Assembly (NCBI GenBank): GCA_022827225.1
Contig: JAJDTJ010000035.1
Location: 102,458-166,457, forward strand
Length of the DNA stretch: 64,000 bases
Direction: 5' to 3'
Source of the DNA: Candidatus Poribacteria bacterium
GTDB lineage: Bacteria; Poribacteria; WGA-4E; WGA-3G
Shown one piece after another: positions 60,974 through 64,000 of the stretch (position 1 is the stretch's first letter; each line of letters opens with the position of its first letter). Both the position numbers and the translations under genes were made by a program. Below the pieces are notes generated by a model. The model saw only the letters and a list, made by a program, of their open reading frames with translations, was not told where the DNA came from and ran no database searches.

Positions 60974-61876
60974 TTACCGGAACCACCCTTTTTGCTCTCG
61001 GTGATCGCAGAGTGCTTTTACGGTTTCGTGCGCTTTGTTTTCTGCCGCAATGTGCAAAGGCGTGTGACTATTGTCATTCGCTACATTGGTATCAGCCGCA
61101 TTTTTTAGCAGGACGACCACTGTCTCATACGCATTGTGCGATGCTGCGATGTGCAAGGGGGTATCGCTGTTATTGTCCTTTGCGTTGACATTTGCGCCGT
61201 TTGCTAACAAGACTGTTGCGACTTCGGAAGTATTGTCCTCCGCTGCGATGTGAAGCGGCGTGTGACCGTTATTGTTCGCTGCGTTTACCACGGCTCCGTT
61301 TTCGAGGAGAACGAGGGTCGTTTTATAGGCATTACGCCATGCAGCCCAATGAAGTAGTGTGTAACCAGACTTGTTTCTCGGATTGATGTTTTGGTTGTTT
61401 TCCAGCGATGTCCCATCTGCTTCATAGACGTTACGCCATGCAGCCCAGTGGAGTGGGGTATCCCCGTCTTCGTTACGTGCGTTTGGATCCGCTCTGTTTT
61501 CGAGAAGAATGGCTGCTGTTTCATGGGCATTGTTCCACGCTGCCCAGTGTAAAGCGGTAAAGTCTTTATCATTTTTGCCATTGACATCAGCACCATTTTC
61601 TAACAAAACGGTTGCTGCTTCGCTGGCATTGTGCCACGCAGCCCAATGCAAAGGTGGATAGCCATATTTATCCCTTGCATTGATGTTGGCACCATTGTCT
61701 AAAAGTGCTTTTACGGCTCTGTAGGCGTTATCGCGTGCTGCATCGTGCAGGGAAGTATAACCGTATTTTTTCAGCTGCTTGGCACCGTTGTTAGTATCTT
61801 TTTTTTCAAACTCAGAACGTGTGTCAAGAGTATTCTTAGATTCTGCTGTTCCAATTCTATGTTTTTGTTGATTCAA
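60974..61876 (-). CDS. Ankyrin-repeat protein, eight repeats
   Basis: A 300-residue protein without a signal peptide. It has eight 33-residue ankyrin repeats from about residue 38, with the TPLHWAAW or TPLHIAA start and LLENGADVNAK end typical of the family. The start is a TTG at 61876, with AAGGAG about 9 bases upstream and no better ATG. It is 33 bases from the Hsp70 gene and 16 from the sulfatase gene, so these genes are probably co-transcribed. It may act as an adaptor that brings clients or partners to the Hsp70. Confidence 0.88.
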   Translation of the reverse strand: MNQQKHRIGTAESKNTLDTRSEFEKKDTNNGAKQLKKYGYTSLHDAARDNAYRAVKALLDNGANINARDKYGYPPLHWAAWHNASEAATVLLENGADVNGKNDKDFTALHWAAWNNAHETAAILLENRADPNARNEDGDTPLHWAAWRNVYEADGTSLENNQNINPRNKSGYTLLHWAAWRNAYKTTLVLLENGAVVNAANNNGHTPLHIAAEDNTSEVATVLLANGANVNAKDNNSDTPLHIAASHNAYETVVVLLKNAADTNVANDNSHTPLHIAAENKAHETVKALCDHREQKGWFR

Positions 61877-61892
61877 AACAGCGTTCTCCTTT

Positions 61893-63170
61893 TTATGCTT
61901 GCCAAGGTATATGACCTGCCTTCTGTGTTTCCGCTTGAAATATCTGACTCATTTCTCTGAAAAGAGCGGTCTCTGTTTGTGCGTTGTCCGTTGTTTCCAG
62001 AGGATCGTTTGCGAGGTTATAGAGTTCCAACGGTTCAAAGGGTCTGTTATGTAGCAATTTGATGTCCCCACGCCGAACGGCATGTTGGGATTGTCCGAGA
62101 AACTGTTGTCCGCCTTCTCTCCGCACCCAGTAGAGGATTCGCTCTGAGAAATCTTGCTGTTTGCCTTGGAGGGTTTCCCAGATTGAGCGTCCTTCGATTT
62201 CGTCAGGGATGGGTGCGCCAGCCACCTCACAGACGGTTGGAAAGATATCCATGAGCAGAGCGACCTGATCTGTGACGTGTCCGTCTTGGATGTATCCGGG
62301 CCACATTGAGCAGGTTGGTACTCGGATACCACCTTCATACATTTGTCCTTTTTGCCCGCGTAGGGGACCGTTGTGAGCCCCGACGTTCATTTGGCCGCCA
62401 TTGTCGGATGTGTAGATAACGAGTGTATTGGAGAGTTGGTCGGTCTTCTCAAGCGTATCAAGTACCCGTCCGATACCTGCATCCATGTGTTCAACGAGTG
62501 CTACATATTTTGCGCGTTGTGGTGATATATCAGGTTCGCGTTCCTGTACGCGCGTGATCCATTCGTCAGGCGGTTGGATCGGTGTGTGTGGCGCGTTGTA
62601 GGCGAGGTAAAGGAAAAAAGGTTCGGACGACTGCGCTTGTGCGCGAATGAACGCTGTACTCCAATCTGAGAAGAGGTCTGTCGCGTGTCCTCTGGGGTCG
62701 ATGGTATCAAAACCGTGCCGCATGTAGTTTATGTCGTGTCGGAGGTGTGTGTAGTAGTCGTCCATCATATCGCCGAGGAAACCGTGGAAGTGGTCGAATC
62801 CGCGTTTACACGGATGGTTCTCCGGTTCGAGTCCGAGATGCCATTTACCGATGATTGCGGTACGATAGTCTTTCTGTTTTAAGGCTGACGGGAGTGTGGT
62901 TGCGTCCTGTCGAAAGTAGCCCCAGTTGTTTTCTGGATGGGTTCGGATCACGCCTGGTACGCCGACCCTGTCGGGGTAGCGTCCGGTCATAAGTGAGGCG
63001 CGACTTGGAGAACAGACGGAGGAGTTGGCGTAAAACTTGGTGAACCGAGTGCCGTTCGTCGCGATTCTGTCGATGTTTGGGGTTTGGATTGATGGACCGT
63101 CGTGTGCCGAAATATCGCCGTAGCCGTGATCGTCAGCGAGAATGAGGAGTATGTTGGGTAATTTTGTCAT
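61893..63170 (-). CDS. Type I sulfatase (arylsulfatase family)
   Basis: A 425-residue enzyme that hydrolyses sulfate esters. It has LLILADDHGYGDIS (metal Asp pair), the formylglycine motif CSPSRASLMTGRYPDR (Cys at about residue 53) and LVIYTSDNGGQMN for the second metal site. The CxPxR motif means it needs a formylglycine-generating enzyme. There is no signal peptide, so it may be cytoplasmic. The FGE-like proteins nearby lack catalytic cysteines and are unlikely to be its activator. Confidence 0.92.
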   Translation of the reverse strand: MTKLPNILLILADDHGYGDISAHDGPSIQTPNIDRIATNGTRFTKFYANSSVCSPSRASLMTGRYPDRVGVPGVIRTHPENNWGYFRQDATTLPSALKQKDYRTAIIGKWHLGLEPENHPCKRGFDHFHGFLGDMMDDYYTHLRHDINYMRHGFDTIDPRGHATDLFSDWSTAFIRAQAQSSEPFFLYLAYNAPHTPIQPPDEWITRVQEREPDISPQRAKYVALVEHMDAGIGRVLDTLEKTDQLSNTLVIYTSDNGGQMNVGAHNGPLRGQKGQMYEGGIRVPTCSMWPGYIQDGHVTDQVALLMDIFPTVCEVAGAPIPDEIEGRSIWETLQGKQQDFSERILYWVRREGGQQFLGQSQHAVRRGDIKLLHNRPFEPLELYNLANDPLETTDNAQTETALFREMSQIFQAETQKAGHIPWQA

Positions 63171-63237
63171 GATTTTTCCGTAATTGGTGTGCGGCGTTAG
63201 ATCAGGTGTGGGTTATTGTTGTGAGAATACATGCACA

Positions 63238-63289
63238 CAAATTGCGTGTAGTTAATTGTTAATAGGGTGTGTTAACTACACGCAATTTG
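63238..63289. terminator. Perfect 18-base inverted repeat, possible terminator
   Basis: CAAATTGCGTGTAGTTAA (63238-63255) and its exact reverse complement (63272-63289) surround a 16-base loop. It is 9 bases from the stop of the truncated LamG gene (minus strand). It could end that transcript or be a remnant of a mobile element. Confidence 0.5.
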
Positions 63290-63298
63290 CTGAATTTT

Positions 63299-63862
63299 TT
63301 ACCGTGATTTGAGGTCTGCCCACGTGGTTGCGAGTTTACCAGAAGGCTCGACAGCCAATACTGTCTCTAACCCCTTCTCCATCAGATCGTTAATGTCATC
63401 TTCTTCCAAGGCGACCTCAAAAAGGGCGACCTCATAGAGCATGCCGTCAAGTGTTTCTGAGGTGTTGTTTTCCCAACCGCCGATATTGACGGGTGCGTTA
63501 TCTCGCGGTGCTGGTTTACCCTTCCCGCCCTCGGAAGCGATGACCTTGCCGTTTTCATAAATTTTGAGAGTATCCTTTCCGTCGTAGGTTGCGGTCATAT
63601 ACAGCCAGGTATCTTTCTTGACGTTCCCTTGTTTCCAAATCCCTTTCCAACCGTCTCGTGCAAAGTAAGTGTCCCATTGGGTACCGTCAGGACTTGTCCT
63701 GAATGCGTAATTGGCAATGGTTCCGGCTGCGGGTCTTTTCCCGAGAATATGTCCATAGCCATTCTCAGATTTGTTGACAAACACCCATGAAGTAATTGTC
63801 CACGCCTCTTCGAGGTACAGAGTATCGGAGTCAGGGATGATAACCCGATCATTTTGTCCATT
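63299..63862 (-). pseudogene. LamG-domain gene, 5' end lost to an IS630-type insertion
   Basis: The frame encodes a LamG domain from near NGQNDRVIIPDSDTLYLEE through WLYMTATYDGKDTLKIYENG to GMLYEVALFEVALEEDD. It ends with AVEPSGKLATTWADLKSR, the tail shared with other exported proteins here. No signal peptide or start codon with a ribosome site is available. Upstream the frame runs into a stop at 63904-63902, inside a transposase gene. The junction is placed roughly between 63860 and 63880. A short product from an internal GTG (63784) cannot be excluded, but it would lack part of the fold and export signal. Confidence 0.75.
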
Positions 63863-63879
63863 TATAGTAAGCGTTAGAA

Positions 63880-64000
63880 TTAAAGATACATGTTTATGAC
63901 TTCATCAATAGTTCTATCAGCATTGTATTCTCTGAGACGTTTTATATTCGCAAAGTCGTGTTCAATCGGGTTGTAATCGGGTGAATAAGGTGGCAAAAAC
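63880..64000 (-). mobile_element. IS630-family transposase, C-terminal end (partial)
   Basis: Reading the minus strand from the window edge gives FLPPYSPDYNPIEHDFANIK followed by 20 more residues and a TAA stop at 63882-63880. LPPYSPDxNPIE with the final Glu is the DDE signature of IS630/Tc1-mariner-like transposases. Only the last 40 residues are inside the window. The element has separated the LamG gene from its 5' end. Confidence 0.85.

Noticed and set aside
1..64000. tRNA, rRNA and prophage genes
   Set aside because: I looked for cloverleaf-like segments, conserved rRNA stretches and phage structural genes and saw none that I could support by eye.

Overview
The gene content suggests an uncultured environmental bacterium of the Candidatus Poribacteria type, or a relative from a sponge- or marine-associated lineage. 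The window combines a sulfatase, a GH95 fucosidase, LamG proteins, paired DUF1800/DUF1501 genes, Gfo/Idh/MocA oxidoreductases, a phytanoyl-CoA dioxygenase-like enzyme, formylglycine-generating-enzyme (FGE)-like proteins and many beta-propellers. This placement is inferred from gene content, since no rRNA or tRNA was seen. An outer membrane is supported by a TonB-dependent receptor and a run of lipoproteins.

Layout. 1-5.2 kb (minus): nitrilase-family amidohydrolase (cut by the window edge), secreted alpha-toroid protein, Gfo/Idh/MocA oxidoreductase, DUF547 protein and an enolase-superfamily enzyme. 5.4-18.6 kb (minus): two ECF sigma factors, each fused to one transmembrane helix and a beta-propeller (Kelch in one, Asp-box in the other), a LamG protein, an IS200/IS605-type element carrying tnpB, two paralogous ABC-2 permeases flanking an acidic membrane protein, and a secreted thioredoxin-fold protein with an internal duplication. 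18.9-31.6 kb (plus): DUF1800, DUF1501 and NHL proteins, a 14-repeat WD40 protein, a TonB-dependent receptor, four tandem paralogous lipoproteins and a TolB-like propeller. 31.7-40.7 kb (minus): proB and obg, two heavy-metal-domain membrane proteins, three tiny membrane zinc-ribbon proteins, endonuclease IV, a zinc dehydrogenase and a second Gfo/Idh/MocA enzyme. 40.9-42.7 kb (plus): a hydroxyacid dehydrogenase and a TIM-barrel sugar epimerase. 42.8-47.9 kb (minus): three tandem secreted jelly-roll-like proteins, a thiamine-binding protein and an aldo/keto reductase. 48.1-54.0 kb (plus): dTDP-glucose 4,6-dehydratase-like enzyme, Fe(II)/2-oxoglutarate dioxygenase, MDR dehydrogenase, Eis-like acetyltransferase, cupin and an orphan DNA methyltransferase. 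54.0-64.0 kb (minus): GH95 enzyme, two J-like/FGE-like fusions, a lidless Hsp70, an ankyrin protein, a sulfatase, a 5'-truncated LamG gene and the end of an IS630 transposase.

Four items look most novel. (1) A short C-terminal tail of the form GKLxTxWxxLK closes six exported proteins with unrelated folds, so it may be an undescribed sorting or anchoring signal. (2) A compact chaperone-like cluster joins an Hsp70 without its lid to two proteins that fuse a J-domain-like module (RPD in place of HPD) to an FGE fold lacking the catalytic cysteines. (3) Two sigma factors share the same sigma/membrane/stalk core but carry exchangeable extracytoplasmic propellers. (4) Heavy-metal-binding domains are placed in front of an internal lipobox, next to three mini zinc-ribbon membrane proteins.
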